Below the pieces are notes generated by a model. The model was not told where the DNA came from and searched no databases. It worked only from the letters and a program-made list of their open reading frames with translations. Positions 27,418 through 37,851 of a stretch of DNA of 64,000 nucleotides are shown one piece after another (positions within the stretch are counted from its first letter, which is position 1; every line of letters begins with the position of its first letter). The stretch is taken from positions 1-64,000 of the forward strand of contig NZ_VOXD01000003.1 of the NCBI RefSeq assembly GCF_008014675.1. The letters are read 5' to 3'. The stretch comes from Neolewinella aurantiaca (lineage in GTDB: Bacteria; Bacteroidota; Bacteroidia; Chitinophagales; Saprospiraceae). The position numbers were made by a program, and so were the translations under genes.

Positions 27418-29148
27418 ATGCGAAAGCAAACCGTAAAATGGTTTCTACCATTTCTGCTCCTGCTCCCGGTGTTATCCTGGGCGCAAGACGAACGCCCTCC
27501 CGTCACGAGGGCTTTTTTTATTGACAATGCCTTCATCATGCAAGAACCCGGCAAGGTCATTGACCTTGGTTCGGTGGTTATCCGCAACGGCCTCATCGAG
27601 GCTGTGGGTAAAGGTCTGAAAGCTCCCCTGGACGCTAAAACATTAGAAGGTGATTCTCTGTACGTTTACGCGGGCTTTATCGAAGGTCTCTCCCACACAG
27701 GAGTGCCGAAACCAAAGCAGCCGGAACGCGGCAGCCGTCCGGAAGTGAAAGATCCGGGTAACCCTCCTAACTCAGTCGCCGGTATTCAGCCGGAGCGCTC
27801 GGTAACGGATATGATGAAGGCGGACGATAAGTCGGTGTCCGATATGCGGGCTCTTGGCTTCACCGCCGCTCATGTGGTTCCTTACGGTGGTATGCTGCCC
27901 GGGCAGGGAGCCATCGTTCTGCTCGGCGGAGACGATGAACGCGAAATGGTTCTGCGCACGAACACTTCGCTGTACTCCGCCTTCGAAGGTGGGCGCCGGG
28001 TTTACCCGTCTACCACTATGGCCATTATGTCTAAGTACCGTGAACTGTACATGCAGGCTGAACAGGTAAAAGGCCAGTCAGATAAGTACGCAACGAACGC
28101 CCGCGGAATGAACCGGCCGGAGTACGACGAAGTACTCGAGGCTTTCTTCCCGGTTATCGATAAAAAGATGCCCGTCTTTTTCGAAGTTGACGACGTAAAA
28201 GAAGTTCACCGGGCAATTGGCCTGTCAAAAGAACTTGGCTTCGACCTGGTACTGGCAGAAATGACCCGCGGACAACTGGTGATGGACAAACTCAAAGCCA
28301 CCTCAACCCCCGTGTTCCTTAGCCTGGACCTTCCAAAAGAGAAGAAAGAGGACAAGAAAAAAGGTGGGAAAGGAAAAGGAGATAAGAAAGACGCCGATGA
28401 AAAAAAGGACAAGAAGAAAGGAGACAAAGAAATGTCTCCTGAGAAAAAGATGATACTTGACCAGGCCGAAGCCCGGCGGGATGCTTCCCGCAAAGAACTC
28501 GAAGAGCAAGCGGCAATGTTGGCCAAAGGAGGAGTCGATTTTGGCTTCTCAACCCTGAATGTGAAAGCAGGTGAAATCCGTGCACACCTTGGGCGCATGA
28601 TCAAAGCTGGCCTTACCGAAGACCAGGCCCTGGCTGCACTCACCACCACGCCCGCTAAAATGCTTGGTATCGCTGACGTGGCCGGTACCGTAGAAAAGGG
28701 AAAAATCGCTAACCTGGTCGTGACCGATAAGCCTTACTTCGCTGAAGGCTCCAACGTCCGCTACGTCATTGTAGATGGTACCCCCCACGAATACGAAGCC
28801 AAAAAGAAGAAAAAGAGCGGACTGTCCGACCCCAACGCTACGGTAAAAGCCGCTGGCGAATGGACAATCACGATCGACGTTCCCGGACAATCGACCGAGA
28901 GCACCCTCACCATCACCGATGACGGAGGAAGCCTGAGCGGAACAATGTCAGCCGAAGGCGAATCGCGGAGTCTCTCCGATGTTACGTTGGATGGTTCCAA
29001 CCTCACCTTCGGCAGCCAGTTCGAAGCAGGCGGCCAGCGGATCAACCTGTCCTTCGATCTCATCATCGATGGCAACAACATCGAAGGCTCCGTTAAAGCG
29101 GGCAACTTTGGTTCTTTTGACGTAGAGGGTTCACGGACCCCGGAATAA
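27418..29148 (+). CDS. Secreted amidohydrolase-superfamily protein, degenerate metal site, with C-terminal beta domain
   Basis: A 576-aa protein with signal peptide MRKQTVKWFLPFLLLLPVLSWAQ. The amidohydrolase fold is seen in the N-terminal composite beta domain (NAFIMQEPGKVIDLGSVVIRNGLIEAVGKGLKAP) and the C-terminal GTVEKGKIANLVVTDKP. The metal-binding HxH that follows PGF/II in active enzymes is replaced by FIEGLSHTG. A Lys/Asp/Glu-rich insert (about 303-345) interrupts the barrel, and a ~100-aa beta-rich tail (about 475-576) is added. It is probably not a metal-dependent hydrolase itself. It leads a three-gene same-strand run with the next two amidohydrolase homologues (66- and 110-bp gaps). 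Confidence 0.78.
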   Translation: MRKQTVKWFLPFLLLLPVLSWAQDERPPVTRAFFIDNAFIMQEPGKVIDLGSVVIRNGLIEAVGKGLKAPLDAKTLEGDSLYVYAGFIEGLSHTGVPKPKQPERGSRPEVKDPGNPPNSVAGIQPERSVTDMMKADDKSVSDMRALGFTAAHVVPYGGMLPGQGAIVLLGGDDEREMVLRTNTSLYSAFEGGRRVYPSTTMAIMSKYRELYMQAEQVKGQSDKYATNARGMNRPEYDEVLEAFFPVIDKKMPVFFEVDDVKEVHRAIGLSKELGFDLVLAEMTRGQLVMDKLKATSTPVFLSLDLPKEKKEDKKKGGKGKGDKKDADEKKDKKKGDKEMSPEKKMILDQAEARRDASRKELEEQAAMLAKGGVDFGFSTLNVKAGEIRAHLGRMIKAGLTEDQALAALTTTPAKMLGIADVAGTVEKGKIANLVVTDKPYFAEGSNVRYVIVDGTPHEYEAKKKKKSGLSDPNATVKAAGEWTITIDVPGQSTESTLTITDDGGSLSGTMSAEGESRSLSDVTLDGSNLTFGSQFEAGGQRINLSFDLIIDGNNIEGSVKAGNFGSFDVEGSRTPE

Positions 29149-29214
29149 AATCCGCTAGCACTGGCCTGAGCCAGTACCTCAAACACCATTCATTCACGCT
29201 TTGGAAATACCAGC

Positions 29215-30567
29215 ATGAAAAAATATAATATAATTTTCCTTCTGCTTTTCGCAGTGGCCACATCAATGACGGCCCAGACAGAGAAAGGCAGCATCCATAT
29301 CAAGAACGGAACCGTAATCACCATCACCAACGGGATTTTGGAGAATGCGGACGTTGTTATTACTGACGGCAAAATCACCGGAATCGGTAAGTCACTCAAG
29401 GCGCCTAAGGGAGCCAAAGTAGTTGATGCCACCGGACAGTTTGTAATGCCCGGCATCATTGATGCCCACTCTCACATCGCACTCGACGCGGTAAACGAAG
29501 CCACCAATATCGTTACCGCCGAGGTGGAAACAGGTGACGTACTCGACCCCCTCGACGTAGGGATTTACCGCGCTCTGGCCGGTGGCGTAACCGCCACCCA
29601 CGCCATGCACGGATCAGCCAACGCAATTGGTGGGCAGTGCGAAACCATCAAACTTCGCTACGGTACTTACGATCCCGAAGAACTTAAGATGGAGGGAGCC
29701 CCCCGCACCATCAAGTTCGCACTTGGCGAAAACCCGATCCGCGTTCACGGCGAAGGCAACCGCCTGCACGCCCGCACCCGTATGGGGATAGAGCAGGTGT
29801 TTCGCAGAGCTTTCTCCGAAGCCCGGGATTACATGACCGCTCAGGAGGATTACAACAAAAAGATGACCTCAGACCCTCAGGCTGTTCCTCCGATGTACGA
29901 CCGTCGTATGGAAGCGCTGGCCGACATCCTCCGGGGAGATATCATCATTCACTGTCACTCCTACCGGGCCGATGAAATCCTCATGCTGATGAACGTCTGT
30001 AAAGATTTTGGCATCGAGAAGATCGTTTACCAACACGTAAACGAAGGCTTTAAAGTTGCACCCGAACTCGCTGAGTTCGGCGCAATGGCTTCGGTCTTTG
30101 CCGATTGGTGGGCTTATAAGTTCGAAGTTTACTACTCCACCGCTTACAATGCCGCAATCCTGACCCGCAACGGTGTCGTGACGTCAATCAACTCTGACTC
30201 CGGAGACTACATCCGTCACCTCTATCACCAGGCCGGTAAAACCCAGCGCTACGGTAAACTGACCGATAACGAAGCCCTGCGCCTCATCACCCTCAACCCG
30301 GCCATTCAACTGGGGATCGAAGACAGGGTCGGCTCTCTTGAAAAAGGGAAAGACGGCGATATCGCCATCTTTAACGCTCATCCGCTGTCTGTCTATGCAG
30401 TCCCGCAAATGACCATCGTTGACGGCATCGTTCGCTTCGACATCAAAGAGGACAACAACGATATGCGTATGTCCGTAGACCCGGAAGATGTAGACGCTAT
30501 GATGCTCGACTACGACCACGATCACCGGTGTATGGAAGGAGCAGCCGAAGAGCTGTTTCACCACTAA
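29215..30567 (+). CDS. Secreted amidohydrolase (metal-dependent, imidazolonepropionase-like)
   Basis: A 450-aa protein with signal peptide (ending MTAQ). The canonical motif MPGIIDAHSHI gives His85 and His87, with further metal-site candidates in IIIHCHSYRADEI, YQHVNEGFK and the SINSDSGDYIRH Asp region. The closing motif VGSLEKGKDGDIAIFNAHPLS is typical. It is the only one of the three neighbours with an apparently complete metal site. The periplasmic substrate (cyclic amide or dipeptide-like) is unknown. Co-expression with its two degenerate homologues suggests a heteromeric complex. Confidence 0.85.
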   Translation: MKKYNIIFLLLFAVATSMTAQTEKGSIHIKNGTVITITNGILENADVVITDGKITGIGKSLKAPKGAKVVDATGQFVMPGIIDAHSHIALDAVNEATNIVTAEVETGDVLDPLDVGIYRALAGGVTATHAMHGSANAIGGQCETIKLRYGTYDPEELKMEGAPRTIKFALGENPIRVHGEGNRLHARTRMGIEQVFRRAFSEARDYMTAQEDYNKKMTSDPQAVPPMYDRRMEALADILRGDIIIHCHSYRADEILMLMNVCKDFGIEKIVYQHVNEGFKVAPELAEFGAMASVFADWWAYKFEVYYSTAYNAAILTRNGVVTSINSDSGDYIRHLYHQAGKTQRYGKLTDNEALRLITLNPAIQLGIEDRVGSLEKGKDGDIAIFNAHPLSVYAVPQMTIVDGIVRFDIKEDNNDMRMSVDPEDVDAMMLDYDHDHRCMEGAAEELFHH

Positions 30568-30677
30568 TGTCAGGGGGTGAAGAACCGAGCAGCAGGAAAC
30601 CAGCGCTTGGTTCTCTCCCCGCAACCTTTTCAAACTCCGCTCAACCGACGAGTTAACCATAAAAAAATCAAGAATCA

Positions 30678-31991
30678 ATGAGATTCAATAAAATAATTCT
30701 TTGTTGCCTGGCTTGCCTGGCTTGCCTGTTCGTGGCCGGACAGCTCTCCGCTCAGGTGGTGGGCAAGGCAACCAAAGGAGCGTTTCTGCTGAAAAACGCT
30801 ACCATCGAAACCATTACTAAAGGCACCGTTAAGGGCGACCTGCTCATCGAAGACGGTAAAATCACCGGGGTGGGCAGTTCTGTTGCAGCTCCGGCTTCAG
30901 CAAGTGTGATCGACTGTACCGGTAAGTTCATCTACCCCGGCTTTATCGATATGGGAACCAGCCTGGGGCTCGTTGAAGTTAGCTCCGTCTCTCTTACGCG
31001 GGACGATAACGAACTCGGCGACATCAAGCCTCATATGGAAGCCCTAACGGCGGTCAACCCGAGTTCCGTTGCCATCCCCGTTACCCGGGTAAGCGGCGTA
31101 ACTACAGTGATTGCCCAGCCAGGAGGTGGGCTCATCCCCGGCACCGCTTCGCTGATCAACCTTGTCGGTTACTCTCCCGACGAGATGTACGCCGGCTTCC
31201 GGGCCATCCGCCTGAACTTCCCCTCCTCCGGAGCACGTGGCCGCCGTGATCGCCGAAGCCCCGAAGACCGGAAGAAAGAAGAAGCCAAAAAGCTCAAGCA
31301 AATCAATGACTTGTGGGAAGAGGCTGAGTTTTTTGCCAAAGTCAGAGAGGCTAAGAGTAAGGATGCGAGCATTCGCCAGGAGTACGACCCTGTGCTGGAG
31401 GCAATGATCCCTACCATTAAGGGAGAACAACCGGTATTGGTGGAAGTGAACCGCGAAGACGATATCATTGCCGCTCTGAAGTGGATCAAAGACAACGAGA
31501 TCAAAGCTATCCTCACCGGCTGTGCCGAAGGCTGGCGCGTTGCCGATGAGATCGCAGCTTCCGGCGTACCCGTGGTTACAGGGCCGGTTATCAGTATTCC
31601 TACCAGAGGATCTGATCGCTATGACCGCGCCTACGCAAACGCTGGCGCAATGAAAAAGGCCGGAGTTACCGTTGCCATCAGAACCGACCAGACGGAGAAC
31701 GTTCGCGATCTGCCGTTCCACGCTGCTTTTGCTGCAACTTACGGGATGGGCCGGGAAGCAGCACTGGAAGCCATCACCATCGTTCCGGCCCGTATGATGG
31801 GACTAGGGGATGAACTGGGCTCGCTTGAAGTGGGTAAAGTGGCTAACCTCTTCATCTGTGATGGTGATCCGTTCGAAACCAAAACACAAATCGATCAGGT
31901 ATTTATTCAGGGATGGGAAATCCCGATGAACAGTCGCCATTCTCTGCTCTACGATGAGTTTCTCGAGCGCAGCCCGGGCGTGAAGAACTAG
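30678..31991 (+). CDS. Secreted amidohydrolase-superfamily protein, degenerate metal site
   Basis: A 437-aa protein with signal peptide (MRFNKIILCCLACLACLFVAGQLSAQ). The fold is clear from the N-terminal beta domain (LLIEDGKITGVGSSVAAP) and C-terminal LGSLEVGKVANLFICDGDPF, but the HxH site reads YPGFIDMGTSLGL, so metal ligands are missing. A charged helical insert with RRDRRSPEDRKKEEAKK lies at about 190-215. It is a paralogue of the first gene in this run; a scaffold or regulatory subunit of the middle enzyme is a reasonable inference. Confidence 0.78.
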   Translation: MRFNKIILCCLACLACLFVAGQLSAQVVGKATKGAFLLKNATIETITKGTVKGDLLIEDGKITGVGSSVAAPASASVIDCTGKFIYPGFIDMGTSLGLVEVSSVSLTRDDNELGDIKPHMEALTAVNPSSVAIPVTRVSGVTTVIAQPGGGLIPGTASLINLVGYSPDEMYAGFRAIRLNFPSSGARGRRDRRSPEDRKKEEAKKLKQINDLWEEAEFFAKVREAKSKDASIRQEYDPVLEAMIPTIKGEQPVLVEVNREDDIIAALKWIKDNEIKAILTGCAEGWRVADEIAASGVPVVTGPVISIPTRGSDRYDRAYANAGAMKKAGVTVAIRTDQTENVRDLPFHAAFAATYGMGREAALEAITIVPARMMGLGDELGSLEVGKVANLFICDGDPFETKTQIDQVFIQGWEIPMNSRHSLLYDEFLERSPGVKN

Positions 31992-32025
31992 ATCAATTGA
32001 TCTGTTTCAACAGAATTTAAGTCAG

Positions 32026-32272
32026 GGCGGGGCCGCAGGTGCAACGAAAGTTGAACTGTTCGCTCTCTGATCATGAATGTACGGCCTCTGATGTAACCTA
32101 CATCAGGGGCCGTGCTGTTTGAATACACGATGTCCGGCTCTGGTTTCGGAGCCTTTCGGTGTCATTTGTGCCTTCCTGCTCCGGCAACTTGAAGGGTTTT
32201 CTGCGAAACGAGCATAAGCATTCAGGTTGTACCATGTTTCGGTCAGCTGTTCATTGCACCTGCGTCCGCGCC
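32026..32272. repeat. Inverted pair of the dispersed motif (copies C and J) upstream of rpsL
   Basis: Copy C (32026-32045) is on the minus strand and copy J (32253-32272; ATTGCACCTGCGTCCGCGCC) on the plus strand, bracketing about 200 bp. Inside is a hairpin-forming CCTCTGATGTAA/CATCAGGGGC pair near 32085-32110. The 538-bp gap 31992-32529 holds this pair and the rpsL promoter; no gene was seen. Confidence 0.6.
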
Positions 32273-32430
32273 TTCTGAACGACCGTCCTAACAGCAGATG
32301 CATGGGCCCTGGCTAAAATCAGGAGTATTTGCCTAAACACCTGGTTAACAATGCGGAAACACCGGTTTTTGGTCTAAAATGATCTCAAATTCAGCGGATG
32401 AGGAATAAAAATGCTCCAAGTCGTGAATTC

Positions 32431-32463
32431 GTTAGGAACTATAAAGAAGAATGCTTACCTTTG
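32431..32463 (+). promoter_or_regulatory. Promoter of the str-S10-spc ribosomal cluster
   Basis: TACCTTTG at 32456-32463 matches TAnnTTTG, with GTTAGG at 32431 as a plausible -33 region about 20 bases upstream. The leader to the rpsL ATG is about 60 bases. Confidence 0.65.
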
Positions 32464-32529
32464 CGCTCGCTTTTCAAGGAGGTAGGCCTCTGGTAAATAA
32501 AAAAAAGCGCAGTTAAAGCAAATAAACGT

Positions 32530-32904
32530 ATGCCTACAATTAATCAGTTAGTCCGCAAAGGACGCAAGCAGATCGTAGAAGCGAGTAAGTCTCGTGCACT
32601 TGATTCCTGCCCCCAGAAGCGCGGTGTTTGTACCCGTGTTTACACTACGACGCCTAAGAAGCCGAACTCAGCTCTCCGTAAGGTAGCGAAGGTTCGTCTC
32701 ACCAACGGTATCGAGGTAATCGCTTACATCCCGGGAGAGGGACACAACCTGCAGGAGCACTCTATCGTGCTTATTCGCGGAGGTCGTGTAAAGGATCTTC
32801 CAGGTGTACGTTACACGATCGTTCGTGGCGCACTTGATACGGCCGGTGTATCCGATCGTCGTCAGGCTCGTTCCAAGTACGGTGCTAAGCGTCCTAAGAA
32901 GTAA
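32530..32904 (+). CDS. rpsL: 30S ribosomal protein S12
   Basis: A 124-aa decoding-centre protein, complete and collinear with bacterial S12. It contains the [13 protein letters not shown] segment with the lysine whose mutation gives streptomycin resistance ([18 protein letters not shown], wild-type Lys) and the [12 protein letters not shown] loop (also wild type). It is the first gene of the ribosomal cluster, 110 bp before rpsG. Confidence 0.98.
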   Translation: MPTINQLVRKGRKQIVEASKSRALDSCPQKRGVCTRVYTTTPKKPNSALRKVAKVRLTNGIEVIAYIPGEGHNLQEHSIVLIRGGRVKDLPGVRYTIVRGALDTAGVSDRRQARSKYGAKRPKK

Positions 32905-33014
32905 CCTACACCCTAACCGGTGCAGGGATTTTTAACCTTAAGTAAGATGAGCCTTCTAAGCATAGGAGGCCATTTGGTGAGCGGTGCATCCGCAGCCATC
33001 TGAAGAAAAAAGTT

Positions 33015-33491
33015 ATGCGTAAAAGAAAACCAAAAGTTCGAGTCATTGCTCCCGATCCCCGTTACGGAGACGCGATGGTGACTCAGTTCGTGAACATGCT
33101 TATGTTCTCAGGCAAAAAATCCACATCCTTCCGCATCTTCTATGATGCTATGGATATCATCAAGGAGAAAGTTGCTTCTGAGGAAATCGACGAGTTCGAA
33201 GTGTGGAAACGCGCCCTGAACAACGCAATGCCCCAGGTGGAGGTACGCTCTAAGCGTATCGGTGGTGCTACCTTCCAGATTCCTACTGAGATCCGCGCAA
33301 AGCGCAAGATGTCTATCGGAATGAAGTGGCTCATCAAATTTGCCCGCCAGCGTTCCGGCAAAGGAATGGCTGAAAAGCTCTCTTCTGAACTCCTCGCAGC
33401 AAGCCGCAACGAAGGCCTCGCCGTGAAGCGTAAAGAAGACACGCATAAGATGGCCGAGTCTAACCGTGCCTTCGCTCACTACGGACGTTAG
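33015..33491 (+). CDS. rpsG: 30S ribosomal protein S7
   Basis: A 158-aa primary assembly protein of the 30S head. It begins MRKRKPKVRVIAPDPRYGD, typical of Bacteroidota S7, and includes ALNNAMPQVEVRSKRIGGATFQIPTEI. The 137-bp gap to fusA contains a perfect 14-bp hairpin. Confidence 0.97.
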   Translation: MRKRKPKVRVIAPDPRYGDAMVTQFVNMLMFSGKKSTSFRIFYDAMDIIKEKVASEEIDEFEVWKRALNNAMPQVEVRSKRIGGATFQIPTEIRAKRKMSIGMKWLIKFARQRSGKGMAEKLSSELLAASRNEGLAVKRKEDTHKMAESNRAFAHYGR

Positions 33492-33497
33492 TAATTC

Positions 33498-33532
33498 AGG
33501 AACCAGGAACTATGTTTTAGTTCCTGGTTCCT
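33498..33532. terminator. Perfect hairpin between rpsG and fusA
   Basis: AGGAACCAGGAACT pairs exactly with AGTTCCTGGTTCCT around a 7-base loop. No T-run follows, so it is more likely an mRNA-processing or attenuation structure, or a repeat, than a full terminator. Degenerate direct repeats of ACTCCTGGTTCT and TTTCTAG type follow up to the fusA start. Confidence 0.45.
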
Positions 33533-33628
33533 GTAATGCCTGACTCCTGGTTCTCTAGATGCTAGCCCTCTAGTTTCTAGCCCTCAAATTTCTAGATTCA
33601 AATTTCTAATTTTCAAATCCCTCCTGCC

Positions 33629-35761
33629 ATGGCAACGGATCTTAAGTTCACCAGAAATATCGGTATTGCCGCGCACATTGATGCGGGTAAGACCACTACT
33701 ACTGAGCGCATTCTTTACTACACTGGTATCAGCCACAAGATTGGCGAGGTACACGACGGTGCCGCTACCATGGACTGGATGGAGCAGGAGCAGGAGCGTG
33801 GTATCACCATCACTTCTGCTGCAACCCACACTAACTGGAAGTGGAAAAACCAGGATTACATTTTCAACATCATCGATACTCCCGGTCACGTTGACTTTAC
33901 CGTAGAGGTAAACCGTTCCCTGCGTGTACTCGATGGTCTCGTTTTCCTTTTCTGTGCTGTATCCGGCGTAGAGCCTCAGTCTGAGACCAACTGGCGTCTC
34001 GCTGACAACTACAAGGTGCCACGTATCGGTTTCGTAAACAAAATGGACCGTTCCGGTGCTGACTTCCTCGCCGTTGTAAAAGACGTTGAGGAAAAGCTTG
34101 GTTCCAAGTCTATTCCACTGCAGATTCCAATCGGTGCCGAAGAAACCTTCCGTGGTGTTGTTGATCTCATTACCATGCAAGCTATCGTGTGGAACGAGCA
34201 CGACCAGGGTATGACCTTCGAGGTCATCGATATGCCTGCGGACCTAAAAGACACCGTAGACGAATGGCGCGAGAAACTACTCGAAGCTGTAGCTGAGTAC
34301 GACGAGAGCCTCCTCGAGAAGTTCTTCGAAGACCCAGACAGCATCACCGTTGAAGAAGTACGCAAAGCTGTACGTGATGCAGTAACCGATGCTGCCTTCG
34401 TTCCGATGATGTGTGGTTCTGCCTTCAAAAACAAAGGTGTACAGGCTGTTCTCGATGCAGTTTGTGCTTACCTGCCGAGCCCGCTGGACATTCCCCCCGT
34501 TAAAGGAACTGATCCTGACGATGAGGAGAAAGTACTCGAGCGCGCTCCTTCTGTTGACGAGCCCTTCGCAGCCCTCGCGTTTAAAATTGCTACTGACCCC
34601 TTCGTTGGCCGTCTGGCATTCATGCGCGTTTACTCGGGTGTACTTGAAGCCGGTTCTTACGTGAAGAACACACGTTCAGGCAACAAGGAGCGTATCTCTC
34701 GTCTCTACCAAATGCACGCTAACGAACAGCAGGCTATCGATAAAGTAGAAGCTGGTGATATTGCTGCTGCAGTTGGATTCAAAGATATCCGTACTGGTGA
34801 TACTCTTTGTGACGAAAAGAATCCTATCGTACTCGAGTCAATGGTATTCCCTGATCCGGTAATCGCCGTTGCTGTTGAGCCTAAGACGCAAAAAGACCTC
34901 GACAAGCTGGGAATGGCACTTGCTAAACTCGCAGAAGAGGATCCTACCTTTACTGTTCGGTACGACGAGGAGACCAACCAGACCGTCATCGCAGGTATGG
35001 GAGAGCTTCACCTTGAAATCATTGTTGACCGCCTCAAGCGCGAGTTCAAAGTAGAAGCGAACGTTGGTGCACCACAGGTTTCATACAAAGAAGCACTGTT
35101 CACCACCGTTGAGCACCGTGAGCGCCTCAAAAAGCAGTCTGGTGGTTCTGGTCTCTTCGCAGACATGAGCTTCACCCTCGGCCCTGCAGATCAGGAGTTC
35201 CTCGACAGCGAAGAATTCAAGAGCGGTAAAGAGAAAATGCAGTTCGAATGGGCAATTGTTGGTGGTGCTATCGATAAGAACTACCAGAAGCCAATCAAGG
35301 ACGGTTTCCTCTCTATGATGAAGAATGGTATCCTCGCTGGATACAACATCGATAGTATGAAGGTCAAAGTATTCGACGGTGGTATGCACTCCGTTGACTC
35401 GAAGCCTCTCGCTTTCGAACTCTGTGCCAAAGAAGGTTTCAAAGCTGCTGCTAAGCAGTGTAACCCGAAACTGCTCGAGCCAATCATGGAAGTGGTTATC
35501 GTAACTCCTGAGGAGTACACTGGTAACGTAATCGGAGATCTTAACCGTCGTCGTGGCCTTCCAAAAGGACAGGAAACCATGAATGGTGGAGCAATCCGCA
35601 TTACTGCTGATGTACCTCTGGCGAACATGTTCGGCTACGTAACTGACCTCCGTACCATCACTTCAGGCCGTGCTAACTCCAGCATGACTTTCGATCGCTT
35701 CGCAGAAGCACCACAGGGTGTTGCTAAAGAAGTAATCGCTGAAGCACGCGGTGAAGCATAA
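33629..35761 (+). CDS. fusA: Translation elongation factor G
   Basis: The 710-aa translocase GTPase moves tRNAs and mRNA through the ribosome. G1 [14 protein letters not shown]2 [12 protein letters not shown]3 DTPGHVDF and G4 NKMD are all intact, and domains II-V are full length. It lies between rpsG and rpsJ without tuf, the normal Bacteroidota order. A terminator-like hairpin follows, so rpsJ may have its own promoter. Confidence 0.98.
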   Translation: MATDLKFTRNIGIAAHIDAGKTTTTERILYYTGISHKIGEVHDGAATMDWMEQEQERGITITSAATHTNWKWKNQDYIFNIIDTPGHVDFTVEVNRSLRVLDGLVFLFCAVSGVEPQSETNWRLADNYKVPRIGFVNKMDRSGADFLAVVKDVEEKLGSKSIPLQIPIGAEETFRGVVDLITMQAIVWNEHDQGMTFEVIDMPADLKDTVDEWREKLLEAVAEYDESLLEKFFEDPDSITVEEVRKAVRDAVTDAAFVPMMCGSAFKNKGVQAVLDAVCAYLPSPLDIPPVKGTDPDDEEKVLERAPSVDEPFAALAFKIATDPFVGRLAFMRVYSGVLEAGSYVKNTRSGNKERISRLYQMHANEQQAIDKVEAGDIAAAVGFKDIRTGDTLCDEKNPIVLESMVFPDPVIAVAVEPKTQKDLDKLGMALAKLAEEDPTFTVRYDEETNQTVIAGMGELHLEIIVDRLKREFKVEANVGAPQVSYKEALFTTVEHRERLKKQSGGSGLFADMSFTLGPADQEFLDSEEFKSGKEKMQFEWAIVGGAIDKNYQKPIKDGFLSMMKNGILAGYNIDSMKVKVFDGGMHSVDSKPLAFELCAKEGFKAAAKQCNPKLLEPIMEVVIVTPEEYTGNVIGDLNRRRGLPKGQETMNGGAIRITADVPLANMFGYVTDLRTITSGRANSSMTFDRFAEAPQGVAKEVIAEARGEA

Positions 35762-35777
35762 TAACTGAATAAAATTA

Positions 35778-35814
35778 CTCCCGCTCTTTCCGGCCGCGTG
35801 TCGGGGAGCGGGAG
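35778..35814 (+). terminator. Terminator or attenuator after fusA
   Basis: CTCCCGCTC pairs with GAGCGGGAG (9 bp, GC-rich) with a 19-base loop, followed by TTTCT. It would separate the str part (rpsL-rpsG-fusA) from the S10 part of the cluster. Confidence 0.6.
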
Positions 35815-35990
35815 TTTCTAACTCTAAACGACTGCCGGAAAGCCGGAACTGTCTAATACAATTTGAAAATCTAACCATCTACACAAAATTGGCGGGTCGC
35901 TGAAAAATGAAGCTGAGCGACTGCAAAGAGCGTGCTTCTCTTTAACAACGACTCTCAACTGCCACTTTACTGTAGATAAATCATTAAGGC

Positions 35991-36299
35991 ATGAATCAGA
36001 AAATTCGCATCAAACTGCGGTCTTACGATCACAACCTGGTAGACAAGTCTACTGAGAAGATCGTAAAAACCGTCAAGAACAGTGGGGCCATCGTAACTGG
36101 CCCGATTCCGCTGCCCACCGAAAAGGATATCTACACGGTACTGCGCTCGCCGCACGTGAATAAGAAATCCCGGGAGCAGTTTCAATTGCGCACGCACAAG
36201 CGCCTGATTGAAATCTACACCCCCAACCAAAAAACGGTGGACGCGCTTTCGAAGCTCGAACTCCCCTCTGGTGTAGACATTCAGGTTAAGCTTACCTAA
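35991..36299 (+). CDS. rpsJ: 30S ribosomal protein S10
   Basis: 102 aa, beginning [20 protein letters not shown], with the [19 protein letters not shown] segment. A 30S head protein and NusB partner in antitermination. It is preceded by a 229-bp gap after fusA and opens the S10 part of the cluster; no perfect TAnnTTTG box was found in that gap. Confidence 0.97.
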   Translation: MNQKIRIKLRSYDHNLVDKSTEKIVKTVKNSGAIVTGPIPLPTEKDIYTVLRSPHVNKKSREQFQLRTHKRLIEIYTPNQKTVDALSKLELPSGVDIQVKLT

Positions 36300-36463
36300 T
36301 AAAAGGTACGTTTTCCGCAAACTTAAATCTTTGTTTTATCCCGTTTAACGGCGGGGTGGGGTAGAGACTATTTTTTAACTGTTCCTTTTCCGCTAAGTGC
36401 GGTTCAGGGATATTCGTTGCCCGCTCCACATACCGTGAGACGGCAATATCCAAATCAAGACCA

Positions 36464-37084
36464 ATGAACGGAATTATTGGTAAGAAGGTAGGAATGACTT
36501 CCATCTTCGACGAAACAGGCCGCAACATGGCTTGTACCGTAATCGAAGCCGGTCCCTGCGTAGTAACGCAAGTGAAGACCACCGATACGGACACATATAA
36601 TGCAGTACAGCTGGCTTACGGCGAACGTAAGGAGAAGCACTCCAGCCAACAAATGGTAGGTCACTTCAAGGCTGCCGGTACCACGCCTAAGCGCGAGGTT
36701 GTTGAGTTCCGCGATATGGAAATCAACAAGGCTCTTGGAGATACAGTAACCATTGACGAAGTATTTGCCGAAGGTGACTCTATTGTTGCCGTAGGAACTT
36801 CGAAGGGTAAGGGCTTCCAGGGTGTAGTTAAGCGTCACAACTTCAAAGGTGTGAACGATGCTACTCACGGTCAGCACAACCGCCAGCGTGCACCGGGTTC
36901 CATCGGTGCAGCCTCCTACCCAGCGAAGGTCTTCAAGGGCATGCGCATGGGTGGCCGTGACGGCGGTGGCCGGGTAAGCATCAAAGGACTCAAGGTTCTG
37001 AAGATGTTCCCCGAGCGTAACCTGATCCTCGTTAAGGGTGCCGTTCCCGGACCCAAAGGCGGTGTCGTAATCCTCCACAAATAA
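36464..37084 (+). CDS. rplC: 50S ribosomal protein L3
   Basis: 206 aa, beginning [19 protein letters not shown], with [19 protein letters not shown] and [13 protein letters not shown] near the peptidyl-transferase centre. An early 50S assembly protein. A 164-bp gap precedes it. Confidence 0.97.
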   Translation: MNGIIGKKVGMTSIFDETGRNMACTVIEAGPCVVTQVKTTDTDTYNAVQLAYGERKEKHSSQQMVGHFKAAGTTPKREVVEFRDMEINKALGDTVTIDEVFAEGDSIVAVGTSKGKGFQGVVKRHNFKGVNDATHGQHNRQRAPGSIGAASYPAKVFKGMRMGGRDGGGRVSIKGLKVLKMFPERNLILVKGAVPGPKGGVVILHK

Positions 37085-37162
37085 TTAAGCCAGCCGGGCC
37101 CGCTGCCTCTTTTACCCCTCCGGGAACAGTAATTGAAAGGCACGGACCGTAAACTATACAAA

Positions 37163-37789
37163 ATGAAACTTCAAGTTCACAGCGCAACAGGTTCCGGTAC
37201 GGGTCGTGAAGTGGAACTGCCCGAAAACATTTTCGGTGTAGAGCCAAACGAGCACGCCGTTTACCTCGCGGTAAAGTCTTACCTGGCCGCCCAGCGTCAA
37301 GGTACGCACAAAGCAAAGGAACGTGGCGAAGTCGCCGGTTCTACCAAGAAGCTGCACAAGCAGAAAGGTACTGGTGGATCCCGTAAAGGTGACATCAAGA
37401 GCCCGATCTTCCGCTCCGGTGGTCGCATCTTCGGCCCTCGCCCCCGCACCTATGGTGTAAAACTCAACAAGAAAGTTGCTCAGGCCGCCCGCGCCTCTGC
37501 TTTCTCGGTGAAAGCTTCTTCTGGTGCCATCAAACTGGTCGAAGACCTTAAGTTCGATGCTCCGAAAACCAAGGATTACATCAAGATGCTCAGCGACCTC
37601 GGTGTCGATCAGGGCAAAGTTCTCCTTATCACCGCCGAGCACGACTCTCATGTCTACCGCTCCGGTCGTAACATCCAGAACAGCGCTGTCCTCAGTGCCA
37701 GCCAGGTTAGCACTTACGACATCATGAAGGCCAGCACGGTCCTCGTTGCTGAAGGTGCCATCGACGTACTCAAAAAGCAATTCGCATAA
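37163..37789 (+). CDS. rplD: 50S ribosomal protein L4
   Basis: 208 aa from ATG 37163 (MKLQVHSATGSGTGREVELPENIF); an upstream in-frame TTG at 37133 is rejected. The extended loop TKKLHKQKGTGGSRKGDIKSPIFRSGGRIFGPRPRTY lines the exit tunnel and is complete. In other bacteria L4 represses the S10 operon, but no leader structure was recognised here. Confidence 0.97.
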   Translation: MKLQVHSATGSGTGREVELPENIFGVEPNEHAVYLAVKSYLAAQRQGTHKAKERGEVAGSTKKLHKQKGTGGSRKGDIKSPIFRSGGRIFGPRPRTYGVKLNKKVAQAARASAFSVKASSGAIKLVEDLKFDAPKTKDYIKMLSDLGVDQGKVLLITAEHDSHVYRSGRNIQNSAVLSASQVSTYDIMKASTVLVAEGAIDVLKKQFA

Positions 37790-37851
37790 CCAGCCGTTGC
37801 TGCAGAAACGGGCTAAATCCTTTTCACGCAGCGACTCTCAATTAATCCATT

